From Clostridiales bacterium (GTDB taxonomy: Bacteria; Bacillota; Clostridia; Lachnospirales; Lachnospiraceae), in assembly GCA_020859985.1 (NCBI GenBank), contig JAJBVD010000062.1, positions 31,644 to 95,643 of the forward strand: DNA of 64,000 bases, read 5' to 3'. The notes under the pieces were generated by a model that did not search any database, was not told the DNA's origin, and saw only the letters and a list, made by a program, of their open reading frames with translations. Shown here in pieces: positions 33,133 to 41,414 of the stretch (position 1 is its first letter; every line of letters begins with the position of its first letter). Both the position numbers and the translations under genes were made by a program.

Positions 33133-34257
33133 TTACTGTTGCAGCATCTTCGTACTTTGCTGTAACGCAATGCTTTCCTTTAAGTCACGCAGCTGCTGTT
33201 TCAGCATGTCCAGTTCTTCCTGCAGTATACTATTCTTCTTTTTCTCCACACTGACAGCCTGCTCTGCCGCATCAGCTCTGCGTCGTTCGCGTTCTGTATT
33301 TATGCGTTCTTCCTGCCGCCCTTGATTCAAGATTCTTTTTGCTTCTGTCTCTATTACCTTTCCACCCATAACTTCCTGCACTCCTTTCACCACGTTCTCA
33401 TAAGGCCTGGCCAGATTCTCAAGCACCACATTGCACAGGTATAGGATCGTATGCCTGTAAAACTCACTCAGTTCCCCTTTGTCTGCCAATCGTGTCAAAT
33501 GCTCCTGCATCCTGCGATAATCAGCCTTGATCGTCTCCAGCTGCTCCTCATCCTGATCGCATTCTGCAAGTCTGGAATTACTGTACCGAAACAAATAAAA
33601 CGGAAACAGAATCAGCAAATCCTTACTGATCATATCCTCCAAAGTATAATCCAGCAGCTTCATCACGAGCACATCGACCATCAGCTCGCCCAACGGTGCT
33701 TCTATTTTTATCTTCATCTCATCCGGTGTGTTTTTCGTGCTTCTTAAAAACAGCACTGCGCAGTTCGGCAGCCCCACTTTCAGCATATTGTCTTCCAAAA
33801 CTCCGGTACTCCGCGCCACAAGTATCGAATATTCAAATATCCGGATCAGGATGCTGGTATCCGGTCTGGTCTGTTCCTCGATCAGATACTTCTTCCGGAC
33901 GTTTCCGATGATCTCGAAGCTGGAATCGGTCATGCGCTTGGACAGCTTTCCCTCCTGCCCTTTCATCGTATGTATATCTTTCGAAAATATAACCTTATTA
34001 TCTTTGGTAAAATGTTCGTGAAAAATCTCATTCACAAGCGGAATCAGAAGCTGCGGGCAATCGTTCAATAACGTTCGATATACGTCATCATAAGGGTCGC
34101 CAATGCGCTTTGACTGTTTCAGGCCTGCTCCATTCTCCTCCACAAGTACTTCTGTAACAATCTCCTTTTCTATAGTACCCCCCAGACCATTTTCATCCTT
34201 CGTAACGCCTGCACCATCCGTGCAAATCATTTTGTAATCTATGGATGTCCCCTCCAT
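33133..34257 (-). CDS. Rpn-family PD-(D/E)XK nuclease/transposase-like protein
   Basis: The 374-residue protein matches the Rpn (recombination-promoting nuclease, formerly YhgA-like transposase) family. It shows DDVYRTLLNDCPQLLIPLVN near residue 57, a nuclease core DSSFEIIGNVRKKYLIEEQT near residue 110 with D and E-x-Q, and AVLFLRSTKNTPDEMKI. A long C-terminal coiled coil (about residues 310-370, rich in Glu, Arg and Gln) is typical. The true start is unsure because no strong site precedes 34257. Such genes are multicopy and move by recombination; nuclease activity is known for E. coli members. Confidence 0.85.
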   Translation of the reverse strand: MEGTSIDYKMICTDGAGVTKDENGLGGTIEKEIVTEVLVEENGAGLKQSKRIGDPYDDVYRTLLNDCPQLLIPLVNEIFHEHFTKDNKVIFSKDIHTMKGQEGKLSKRMTDSSFEIIGNVRKKYLIEEQTRPDTSILIRIFEYSILVARSTGVLEDNMLKVGLPNCAVLFLRSTKNTPDEMKIKIEAPLGELMVDVLVMKLLDYTLEDMISKDLLILFPFYLFRYSNSRLAECDQDEEQLETIKADYRRMQEHLTRLADKGELSEFYRHTILYLCNVVLENLARPYENVVKGVQEVMGGKVIETEAKRILNQGRQEERINTERERRRADAAEQAVSVEKKKNSILQEELDMLKQQLRDLKESIALQQSTKMLQQ

Positions 34258-34550
34258 TTCCTGAAGTGCCGCTTCCTGGCGTTCTGGAAAACGGTCTTAT
34301 CTGTCAACAGCCGCAGCGCGGCGAAGGCCTGGGATCCCGCCACAAATATATACTATCACAGATATTGCAGAATGTCATCCATTTTTTGCTAAAAACAGTC
34401 ATTTTTCGTCAACCGGCTAAAACCTGTCGCGCACCAACAGATTGGCGTTCCTAGATATAAACCGCATACCACAGCGCCGCTTTGGAATTTTTTTCATTGC
34501 ACACTCATAAAATGGAGAAAAGAACATTCTTCCGGGCAGGGGGAAGCCAT

Positions 34551-35099
34551 ATGCAAACCGAACTTGACCGGATTTCCAACCAGAATCATCTGCAATTGAT
34601 TAAAGCCCTCATCCCCCATCTGCCCGCATCGAACCGAAAACGCTTTTCCGTTCTGATCAAGATCATAGAGATGCAGAATGTGATACGCTTCTACAACAGT
34701 CCGCACGCAAATATCCGTTACAATCATTTTTCCAGCGGCAGCACATCCGATGGGCAATCCTTCGAAGCTTCGAACGAATATCCTAAAAATACAGCAGAAG
34801 AGCCTCCCCCGAATCTTTCTGATTCTCCGGAGTCCCCGGATCTTCTCGACATTCTTACCGATGTGCGCTGCTACTGCGAGGGTGAGGAACAGCAGATGAT
34901 CGACCAGGCGCTGCAGATGATGAGCATGGTCGAGCTTTTTTCCGTAATGTCACAGAGCGAAGCTTCCCCGGAAAACGACAATGATTGTGATCCGAATTCA
35001 CCGTTCACCAAAAGTGATACCTGCGATCTGGATACACCACCCACCGGAAGCGATACCTGCGATCTGGATACACCGCCCACCGAAAACAGCAACTGCTAA
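34551..35099 (+). CDS. Hypothetical helical protein with duplicated C-terminal motif
   Basis: The product of 182 residues begins MQTELDRISNQNHLQLIKAL with AGGGGG seven bases upstream. Two predicted helical parts (about residues 10-50 and 108-140) are split by a polar linker. The C-terminus has a tandem 12-residue repeat (SDTCDLDTPPTG, 36-bp period in DNA) and ends in cysteine. I do not recognise the family. It is followed after 87 bases by another small unknown gene in the same direction, so the two may be linked in function. Confidence 0.65.
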   Translation: MQTELDRISNQNHLQLIKALIPHLPASNRKRFSVLIKIIEMQNVIRFYNSPHANIRYNHFSSGSTSDGQSFEASNEYPKNTAEEPPPNLSDSPESPDLLDILTDVRCYCEGEEQQMIDQALQMMSMVELFSVMSQSEASPENDNDCDPNSPFTKSDTCDLDTPPTGSDTCDLDTPPTENSNC

Positions 35100-35186
35100 A
35101 AAGCAATCACAGTCAACTTTCTAAAACATCTTGCACGCAATACCGTCATTCTCAGGACGGCAGCTTATTCGGAAAGGAGTCTTTCT

Positions 35187-35510
35187 ATGGCCGACAACAA
35201 CAACAACTGGATGAACAACCCCGCCCTTGGCGGAATTGACCCGGCGAAGCTGCAGATGCTCGCCTCTCTTGCCGATCAGGCACAGAAAAAGGATAAAAGT
35301 GAACTGATGCCGTTTTTGATGGCGCTCTCCGGCGGCGGAAACAGTACAGATTCTGGAAACGCTGCGGACAACAGTGTCCCTTCTGCGCCGGTCTCGTTCG
35401 ATACCGATGAAACGGAAGCCATCATCAATGCATTGAAAGCCGGAAAATCCCCGCAGGACATCAAAAAAATGGATAAAATTCTCTCTGTCATGAAAAAAAT
35501 CAAGAAGTAG
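35187..35510 (+). CDS. Hypothetical 107-residue protein
   Basis: It starts MADNNNNWMNNPALGGIDPA with AAAGGAG upstream. After a helical part with LQMLASLADQAQKKDKSELM and a Gly/Ser/Asn-rich linker, it ends with a basic helix (AIINALKAGKSPQDIKKMDK). It has no signal peptide or membrane segment. The layout, a Pro-Ala-Lys-Leu helix pair plus basic tail, looks like a small structural or adaptor protein. I know no function. It is probably in one transcript with the 182-residue gene upstream. Confidence 0.7.
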   Translation: MADNNNNWMNNPALGGIDPAKLQMLASLADQAQKKDKSELMPFLMALSGGGNSTDSGNAADNSVPSAPVSFDTDETEAIINALKAGKSPQDIKKMDKILSVMKKIKK

Positions 35511-35520
35511 CAGAAGAAAA

Positions 35521-35575
35521 AATCATTTCAAAGTGATTTTTTTCTTGGAAAAAGTCATTTCAAAATGATTTTTTC
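35521..35575. repeat. Tandem palindromic AT-rich repeats before the second DUF4143 gene
   Basis: Two units follow each other. One has arms AAAAATCA and TGATTTTT around TTTCAAAG. The second is similar, with arms near AAAAAGTCA and TGATTTTTT around TTTCAAAA. They lie directly upstream of the -35 box at 35576. Related AAAAGTC units precede the other DUF4143 gene at 14697-14780. Confidence 0.7.
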
Positions 35576-35604
35576 TTGATTTTTTGTAGATAGTGTTTTA
35601 TTAT
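35576..35604 (+). promoter_or_regulatory. Promoter of the second DUF4143 ATPase gene
   Basis: TTGATT (35576-35581) and TATTAT (35599-35604) with 17 bases between them. Confidence 0.6.
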
Positions 35605-35616
35605 ACTAAAAGAGAT

Positions 35617-35660
35617 GTAACTATTCAGAACAGTACCTCGCACTTGCTGCAAGGTACGTA
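35617..35660. repeat. Dispersed palindromic element, long form
   Basis: The GTAACTATTCAGAACAGT part is followed by a hairpin region ACCTCGCACTTGCTGCAAGGT. The inverted match at 61833-61878 shows that this 45-base long form is a repeated unit. It lies in the 5' untranslated region of the DUF4143 gene. Confidence 0.75.
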
Positions 35661-35706
35661 TGAACATGATAAAAAACGAAAAAATAACTCTTCCGGAGGA
35701 AATTGT

Positions 35707-37086
35707 ATGGAGCGAATCATCACAAAAGAGCTGCTTCAGTGGAAAGAAATGCAAACGAATCGTCTCCCGCTCGTTCTCTACGGTGCGCGTCAGGTCGGCA
35801 AAACCTACACGCTCACGCATTTTGGCCATGATTATTATAAAAATACGATATACGTCAATTTTGAACGGATGCCGGTCATTGCCGAGTTCTTTGAGGGGGA
35901 TCTGCAGCCGGAACGTATTCTGGGCTTTCTGCAGGAATATTTTTCCGAAAGGATCACTCCGGGAGAAACACTGATCATTTTTGATGAAATTCAGGCCTGT
36001 GAACGGGCTCTCACATCCCTGAAATATTTTGCGGAGGAAGCTCCCGAATACCATGTTGCAGCCGCCGGAAGTCTTCTCGGTGTGGCAGTAAACAGAGAGC
36101 ACTTTTCCTTTCCTGTTGGAAAAGTGATCATGAAAACCATGTATCCGCTTCGATTTGACGAATTTCTTATTGCTCTCGGAAACGAGCATCTGGTCACATT
36201 GATCCGGGAAAGGTATGAAGCTCTGACAGAGAGCTGTGCCATGACAAGTGACGATTCTCGCGATAGTGTGGACAGAACTTCGAATACCCTGCGGGAATCC
36301 AGACATGAGATGCCTGCACAGACCCACAATGAGATCATGCTGTGGCTGCGGCGTTATCTTTTCATAGGCGGGATGCCTGCTGTGGTTCGCAAGTATATGG
36401 ATGAGAAGTCACTGGTCAATATCCCTGAGCTTCAGACAATGATCCTCAATGCTTACACCGCAGATATGGCAAAATACGCAACCGCGGGCGAATGTACAAA
36501 AATTCAGGGAGCGTTTCGTTCTCTGCCGACGCAGCTGGCAAAAGACAATAAAAAATTTCAATATAAGCTCATTCGAAAGGGTGCAACCGCAGGATTATTC
36601 GGCGAATCCATCTCCTGGCTGGTCATGTCCGGTGTCGCGCTGGAATGTGACCGGGTAACAAGAGGAGAAGTGCCTCTGGCCGTCACACAGGATCCTTCCT
36701 CTTTCAAGCTGTATATGTCTGATGTCGGTCTGCTTTGCGCAGCCTCCGGCATCATGCCGGAAAACATTGTCCGCGGGGATCTGTCCGACATTTCGAAGGG
36801 AGCTCTGGCTGAAAACTATGTCGCTCAGACACTCCGCTGCAATGGGCATCGTCTTTTTTACTGGACTTCGGATTCTCCTGAAGCTGAAGTCGATTTTCTG
36901 CTGCAAAAGGACGGCGGCGTAATTCCTCTGGAGGTTAAATACGATACCAATGTACATGCAAAAAGCCTGAAGCATTTTATCCGAATGAATCATCCGAAAA
37001 ATGCCATCCGCATTTCCGCCAAAAATTTCGGTATAGACGAGCAGGGATTGCTTTCCATTCCCCTGTATGCCGCTTTCTGTTTATGA
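35707..37086 (+). CDS. AAA ATPase with DUF4143 domain, copy 2
   Basis: The 459-residue product has the P-loop GARQVGKTYTL near residue 24 and a Walker B-like LIIFDEIQACERAL near residue 90. A middle winged-helix part follows, then a C-terminal DUF4143 region with the PD-(D/E)XK-like AEVDFLLQKDGGVIPLEVKY near residue 397. GGAGG precedes the ATG. A polar insert near residues 178-208 (DDSRDSVDRTSNTLRES) is absent from copy 1 at 14833. The role of the family is unknown. The upstream tandem palindromes suggest its own regulation. Confidence 0.92.
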   Translation: MERIITKELLQWKEMQTNRLPLVLYGARQVGKTYTLTHFGHDYYKNTIYVNFERMPVIAEFFEGDLQPERILGFLQEYFSERITPGETLIIFDEIQACERALTSLKYFAEEAPEYHVAAAGSLLGVAVNREHFSFPVGKVIMKTMYPLRFDEFLIALGNEHLVTLIRERYEALTESCAMTSDDSRDSVDRTSNTLRESRHEMPAQTHNEIMLWLRRYLFIGGMPAVVRKYMDEKSLVNIPELQTMILNAYTADMAKYATAGECTKIQGAFRSLPTQLAKDNKKFQYKLIRKGATAGLFGESISWLVMSGVALECDRVTRGEVPLAVTQDPSSFKLYMSDVGLLCAASGIMPENIVRGDLSDISKGALAENYVAQTLRCNGHRLFYWTSDSPEAEVDFLLQKDGGVIPLEVKYDTNVHAKSLKHFIRMNHPKNAIRISAKNFGIDEQGLLSIPLYAAFCL

Positions 37087-37168
37087 GCCAGTATACTGGC
37101 CTGCCGTTTACTGTTGAGGATTCTCTGCTCCCTGCTGACCATGCTAATATACAAAAGGAAGAATTGCC

Positions 37169-38518
37169 ATGAAGATACCCCTTTTTTCCAAAAAAGCCGT
37201 CCTCTCTTCATCACACGTACGCAGGCTTTGCGTGGCTGTGCTGTTTGTCCTGTTGTTTCTCTCAGGATTTTCAGCTTCCGGGAACACAGCGGCTACTGAA
37301 GGTTCCGCGGATACTTCCGGCAGCACTGCAGGTACCATCGCAAGCCAGGTGAAGACGCTCAAGGTCGGCAAGACCTGGAAAATCAGTGGTTACGCAGAGG
37401 TGTCATCCTCAAAGTCCTCCGTTGCCAAAGCCGTCAAAGCATCCAAAAATACGTATAAGATTACTACAAAAAAGAAAGGGCAGACGGTTCTGACCCTTTA
37501 TAACAGCGATGGGGAGGAAGTCAAAAGAGTGTATCTGCTCGTGACAAATTCCGGTTCGTTCAAATATAACACGGCCTCCGTCTCTTTAATGGCAGGCAGA
37601 TCAAAAACGGTAAAGGCGACTATTCAGAGCGGATGCTCTGTGAAATATTCCAGTTCAGATACAGATGTAGCAACCGTCAGCGCGAGCGGCAGGATCCGGG
37701 CCATCGCGTCCGGCAAGGCAACGATTACCGCAAGGGTTTTCTATAAAGGTAAGTGCGTCAAGACCTGGAAGAAAAAGGTCACCGTGACGACAGATCTGTC
37801 TTCCAGCACATTAAAGACTCTGCTTCTCACCGCTCTGGAACCCGTCGGCAGCACCATGTATGTCTGGGGCGGCGGCTGGAACAAAGCGGACACCGGAGCC
37901 GGGATTGAGGCCGTATCCATCGGCGTCAGTTCGAAATGGAAGGCTTTTTTTAAAAAACAGACCAGCAGCTATAACTACCAGAAAACACGCTACCAGATTC
38001 ACAACGGTCTGGACTGCTCCGGCTACATCGGCTGGTGCATTTACAATATTCTGAATACGACAGACGGCAATGCCGGATATGTGATGAGCGCTTCAAAAAT
38101 GGCATCAAATTTTGCCTCGCGCGACTGGGGTACATATCGCCCGGCCTCCTCGGTCAAAAATTACCGGGCCGGTGACATCATGAGTTCCTCCGGACATGTC
38201 TGGATGGTGGTCGGGCAGTGCGGCGACGGCAGTGTCGTCCTTCTCCACTCCAGCCCGCCCGGTGTCCGTCTCTGCGGCACGCCGTCATCCTCCGGAAAGA
38301 CCTCCAGTCAGGCCGTGAAGCTTGCGGCCTCCTACATGAAACAATATTTTCCGGATTGGTATAAAAAATATCCCAGCTGCTCCGTAAGCGCCTCTTACTT
38401 AAGCGGCTACTCACAGATGCGCTGGAATATCTCCGGTAATTCCATTATGACCGATCCCGACGGGTATCGGAATATGAGTGCGAGCGAAATCCTGAAGGAT
38501 CTGTTCACATCAAAGTGA
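37169..38518 (+). CDS. Secreted Ig-like (BIG2) and NlpC/P60 cell-wall hydrolase
   Basis: The 449-residue protein has a signal peptide (basic start, then LCVAVLFVLLFLSGFSASG, about residues 12-32). Two Ig-like repeats follow (about 55-215, including SSSKSSVAKAVKASKNTYKI and YSSSDTDVATVSASGRIRAI). The C-terminal NlpC/P60 domain has the catalytic cysteine in NGLDCSGYIGWCIYN near residue 285 and the histidine in MSSSGHVWMVVGQC near residue 340. It probably cleaves peptide stems of peptidoglycan. AAAGGAAG precedes the ATG and a strong hairpin follows the gene. Confidence 0.88.
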   Translation: MKIPLFSKKAVLSSSHVRRLCVAVLFVLLFLSGFSASGNTAATEGSADTSGSTAGTIASQVKTLKVGKTWKISGYAEVSSSKSSVAKAVKASKNTYKITTKKKGQTVLTLYNSDGEEVKRVYLLVTNSGSFKYNTASVSLMAGRSKTVKATIQSGCSVKYSSSDTDVATVSASGRIRAIASGKATITARVFYKGKCVKTWKKKVTVTTDLSSSTLKTLLLTALEPVGSTMYVWGGGWNKADTGAGIEAVSIGVSSKWKAFFKKQTSSYNYQKTRYQIHNGLDCSGYIGWCIYNILNTTDGNAGYVMSASKMASNFASRDWGTYRPASSVKNYRAGDIMSSSGHVWMVVGQCGDGSVVLLHSSPPGVRLCGTPSSSGKTSSQAVKLAASYMKQYFPDWYKKYPSCSVSASYLSGYSQMRWNISGNSIMTDPDGYRNMSASEILKDLFTSK

Positions 38519-38537
38519 TGAATTATATTCAGGGTCA

Positions 38538-38581
38538 ATGGCAATCCTGTCAAAGCACTGTTCTTTTTACAGGATTGCCAT
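38538..38581. terminator. Terminator between the NlpC/P60 and dipeptidase genes
   Basis: Perfect 13-base arms ATGGCAATCCTGT and ACAGGATTGCCAT flank an 18-base loop. It can serve the convergent genes on both sides. Confidence 0.75.
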
Positions 38582-38613
38582 TTCGCACGTATCAAAATAC
38601 GCTTTATAAATTT

Positions 38614-40284
38614 TTATAGTTCGTTGCAGATTCGCACGATTGCGTCCGCAAAGATTTTCGCGCTCATCACGAGCCTGTCAATCACCATAAACTCATCATC
38701 GCCATGCATGTGATTGTCGACATCCGGCGTCATACAGCCGAAGGCAACGCCGCGCTCCAGCTCGTGTACATAGGTACCGCCTCCGGTGGAAATGGGCTCT
38801 CCTTTGATCCCTGTATAATGCTCATAGCTGTCAAGCAGGATCTTCACAAAATCGGAATCTCCCGGCACGCAGTGCGGCTTTGTCATCGGGCGGTCCCCCA
38901 GCTGAATCCCGTACTGTGCCAACGCTTCCATGATCAGCTGCTTCGTATTCTCTTCCGTACAGCCAATCGGCAGACGCGCGTCAAACGTCCCGCACAGCCG
39001 CCCCGGCGTATAATCCAGAATGCTGAAACACAGCGTCACCGCACCGGACTGTTCTTCCTCGCGATATACACCGAGTGATTTCCCGCAGGTATCCTCATAC
39101 GGAAACAGATGCTCAAGAGCCAGCAGCGCGTCAAGCCCCGCGGTTCTTGCTAAAGCCGTGTTTTCCGCAGCAAGTCTTGCCACCAGCCGCAGTGTCGCGG
39201 TCAGCGCATTTTTGCCTTCCTGCGGGGTCGAGGCGTGTGCTGCCTGTCCGCGCGCGTCAATGCACAGCTGCTCACTTTCGAATGGCTTAGCCGATCCGGT
39301 TTCATCGTGCTTTGGCTCTTCGCCCGGGTTGTTATCGTTCCGCGGCGCATCATCACAGAGCTTCGTGATTTCAAAAGTCACACCCGTCTCTTCTGTGACA
39401 GCATCCGCAGCAAAGCGCACCGCATCCTCTGAAAGTCCCTCCAGAATAAGCGTTGCCCGTCCCGGCACCACGTTTGCCTTATCACCGCTTTTGAGACTGA
39501 GGACACGCGGCTGCGGCGTCTTATCATCGGCGCCATTCTTTTGTAGCCCGTCTGCAGGATTACTATATCCCAGACTTTCCTGTCCCTGCGTGCTTACAAA
39601 TGTATCTTTTTCTTCCGTATCTGCAAATTCTGCCCGAAACTCGCCCTCAAGCCGCCCTTTTTCAATATTGATCACCGGAAAATCTGCGTCCGGCGTAAAC
39701 GTATACGGAGCTTCCTGCTCAATCCCATAGTAATACGCCAGATCGCTGGAGCCGCATTCCTCATCGGAGCCCAGCACGAGACGCACACCTTTTTTCATCG
39801 GAATTCCAAGCTCGCGGATTGCGCGCAGTGCGTACAGAGCAGCGATTGCCGGACCCTTGTCGTCCGCCGTGCCGCGCCCGTAGATCCGTCCGTCTGCGAT
39901 CTTCGGCTCAAACGGCTGCGTCACCGTCCAGTCTTCTGTCACCGGAACCACATCAAGGTGAGCAAGGATATCAAGGCCTTTTCTAGCCGCACCGGTTTTT
40001 TCTGAATCAGCTGTACCTGCATTGCCCGCGGCATCTGCCGAAGAAGCTTCCGCTTCCAGATCACCTGTCACCACATAATTCTCATAATTTTTCACGGTCA
40101 GACCATATCGCTCCATCAGCTCCTGCGCGGCGGCCAGCGCTGCCGCAGGGCCTGCTCCGAAGGGTTTCCCTTCTTCCGCCGGACCCTTCTGACTGTTAAT
40201 GCGCACAAGTGTCCTCAGGTCTTCGAGCATCTCCTCTTTTTTGCCGTCAATGTAGGAATCAATCATCTCATTATACTTATGCAT
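38614..40284 (-). CDS. pepV: M20 family dipeptidase (PepV-like)
   Basis: This zinc aminopeptidase cleaves dipeptides in the cytosol. Metal-binding motifs are LDILAHLDVVPVTEDW, GRGTADDKGPAIAALYALR, SDEECGSSD and the C-terminal STGGGTYVHELERGVAFGCM. The ATG at 40284 is used; the longer open frame only translates a palindromic repeat. At about 556 residues it exceeds the usual 465-470 because of low-complexity inserts, such as ASSADAAGNAGTADSEKTG near residue 88, QGQESLGYSNPADGLQKNG near residue 220 and NDNNPGEEPKHDETGSAK near residue 310. Confidence 0.9.
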   Translation of the reverse strand: MHKYNEMIDSYIDGKKEEMLEDLRTLVRINSQKGPAEEGKPFGAGPAAALAAAQELMERYGLTVKNYENYVVTGDLEAEASSADAAGNAGTADSEKTGAARKGLDILAHLDVVPVTEDWTVTQPFEPKIADGRIYGRGTADDKGPAIAALYALRAIRELGIPMKKGVRLVLGSDEECGSSDLAYYYGIEQEAPYTFTPDADFPVINIEKGRLEGEFRAEFADTEEKDTFVSTQGQESLGYSNPADGLQKNGADDKTPQPRVLSLKSGDKANVVPGRATLILEGLSEDAVRFAADAVTEETGVTFEITKLCDDAPRNDNNPGEEPKHDETGSAKPFESEQLCIDARGQAAHASTPQEGKNALTATLRLVARLAAENTALARTAGLDALLALEHLFPYEDTCGKSLGVYREEEQSGAVTLCFSILDYTPGRLCGTFDARLPIGCTEENTKQLIMEALAQYGIQLGDRPMTKPHCVPGDSDFVKILLDSYEHYTGIKGEPISTGGGTYVHELERGVAFGCMTPDVDNHMHGDDEFMVIDRLVMSAKIFADAIVRICNEL

Positions 40285-40314
40285 ACGGCTGCGAACTCCC
40301 TTTTTTGTCCTTTC

Positions 40315-40341
40315 GTAACTGTTCAGTACCTTTACAGTTAC
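40315..40341. repeat. Dispersed palindromic element
   Basis: Perfect arms GTAACTGT and ACAGTTAC around TCAGTACCTTT. It lies about 30 bases upstream of the dipeptidase start. Confidence 0.85.
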
Positions 40342-40461
40342 ATCCTTTCCATTTATTATCTGCATTTTCCGTGATTCTATGTCCGGCGGCTCTGCTCCCG
40401 GTCAAACCGTTCTCACCTCTTCGAAAGCAAAGTGATATAAAAAGCTGCCGGTTGTAAATAT

Positions 40462-41403
40462 TCAGGCATTTAAAAACGCCTCAATCTCCTCTTTCGTCGG
40501 CAGAGCCGGAATGCCGCCCATCTTCTGCACGCACAAACCGCCGCTCGCATTCGCATAAACAAGCGCCTCACGAACCAGATCCTCGGTCAAATCAGAAACC
40601 CTCTCGACACCGTTCATCAGCAGCTTTGACAGGAAGCCGCCCCAGGATGCGTCTCCGGCCCCGGTCGCGTCGATGGCCTTTACTACATGTCCCGCAACAG
40701 TCCCTTCTGCAACGCCCTCGCTTCCGGCATAGAAATACTTCGCGCCCTTCGAGCCGAGCGTCTCAATCACGACCGAGATCCCCTGCTCCTTCATCAGCGT
40801 CGGAATGTTCGCCTCGCCGCCGACAAAGTCCAGCTCCTCATCAGAGACCTTCAGAAAGTCCACATACGGAAGCACACGGTCCACGACCGCTTTCGCGTCC
40901 TCAAAGCCCCAGATCATCGGGCGATAATTGACGTCGTAGCTGATCAGCTTCCCATTCTTTTTCGCCATCTCCATCGCAGCAAAATGCGCATCCCGGCTCG
41001 GATTCGCTGACATACCAAATGAACCGCAGTGCAGCATCTTTGCGCTCATTATCACTTTTTCATCAATATCCGCGGCATCCAGCAGGATGTCTGCTCCCGG
41101 CTTACGCACAAAGGTGAATGAGCGCTCACCGCCCTCATACAGCGTCACAAATGCCAGAGTGGTCACTGCCTCATCCGTCAGTTCGGGAAGCAGTACTTCC
41201 ACCTGATTTTCTTCCAGCGTGCGTTTCAGCAGCTTTCCAAAATCATCATTCCCCAGACGTCCCAGGAATCCGGTCTTCAGGCCGTTCCGCGCTATCGCGA
41301 TACAGCAGTTGGCCGGTGCGCCGCCCGGATTGCAGGTGTAGCTGCGCTCCTCCTTTCCCGGTGTGAAATCGATCAGCATTTCTCCCATACAGATAATATC
41401 CAT
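40462..41403 (-). CDS. PfkB-family carbohydrate kinase (fructokinase-like)
   Basis: The 313-residue cytosolic kinase has PfkB signatures GGAPANCCIAIARNGLKTGF near residue 27 and the catalytic DATGAGDASWGGFLSKLL near residue 246 (GAGD anion hole). MGEMLIDFTPG at the N-terminus and FVRKPGADILL are typical of fructokinases or related sugar kinases. The exact sugar is not certain. GGAGG precedes the ATG. It lies 11 bases after the antiporter gene, so the two may be cotranscribed, although no functional link is obvious. Confidence 0.9.
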   Translation of the reverse strand: MDIICMGEMLIDFTPGKEERSYTCNPGGAPANCCIAIARNGLKTGFLGRLGNDDFGKLLKRTLEENQVEVLLPELTDEAVTTLAFVTLYEGGERSFTFVRKPGADILLDAADIDEKVIMSAKMLHCGSFGMSANPSRDAHFAAMEMAKKNGKLISYDVNYRPMIWGFEDAKAVVDRVLPYVDFLKVSDEELDFVGGEANIPTLMKEQGISVVIETLGSKGAKYFYAGSEGVAEGTVAGHVVKAIDATGAGDASWGGFLSKLLMNGVERVSDLTEDLVREALVYANASGGLCVQKMGGIPALPTKEEIEAFLNA

Positions 41404-41414
41404 TTTGCTTCCTC

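Noticed and set aside
35560-36327. Antisense gene opposite the second DUF4143 ATPase
   Set aside because: It is a shadow of the conserved plus-strand gene with no start signal or family features.
40285-40365. N-terminal extension of the dipeptidase ([10 protein letters not shown]) and similar extensions of the regulator and DUF1858 genes as conserved leader peptides
   Set aside because: All are translations of the dispersed palindromic element and lie upstream of better start codons.
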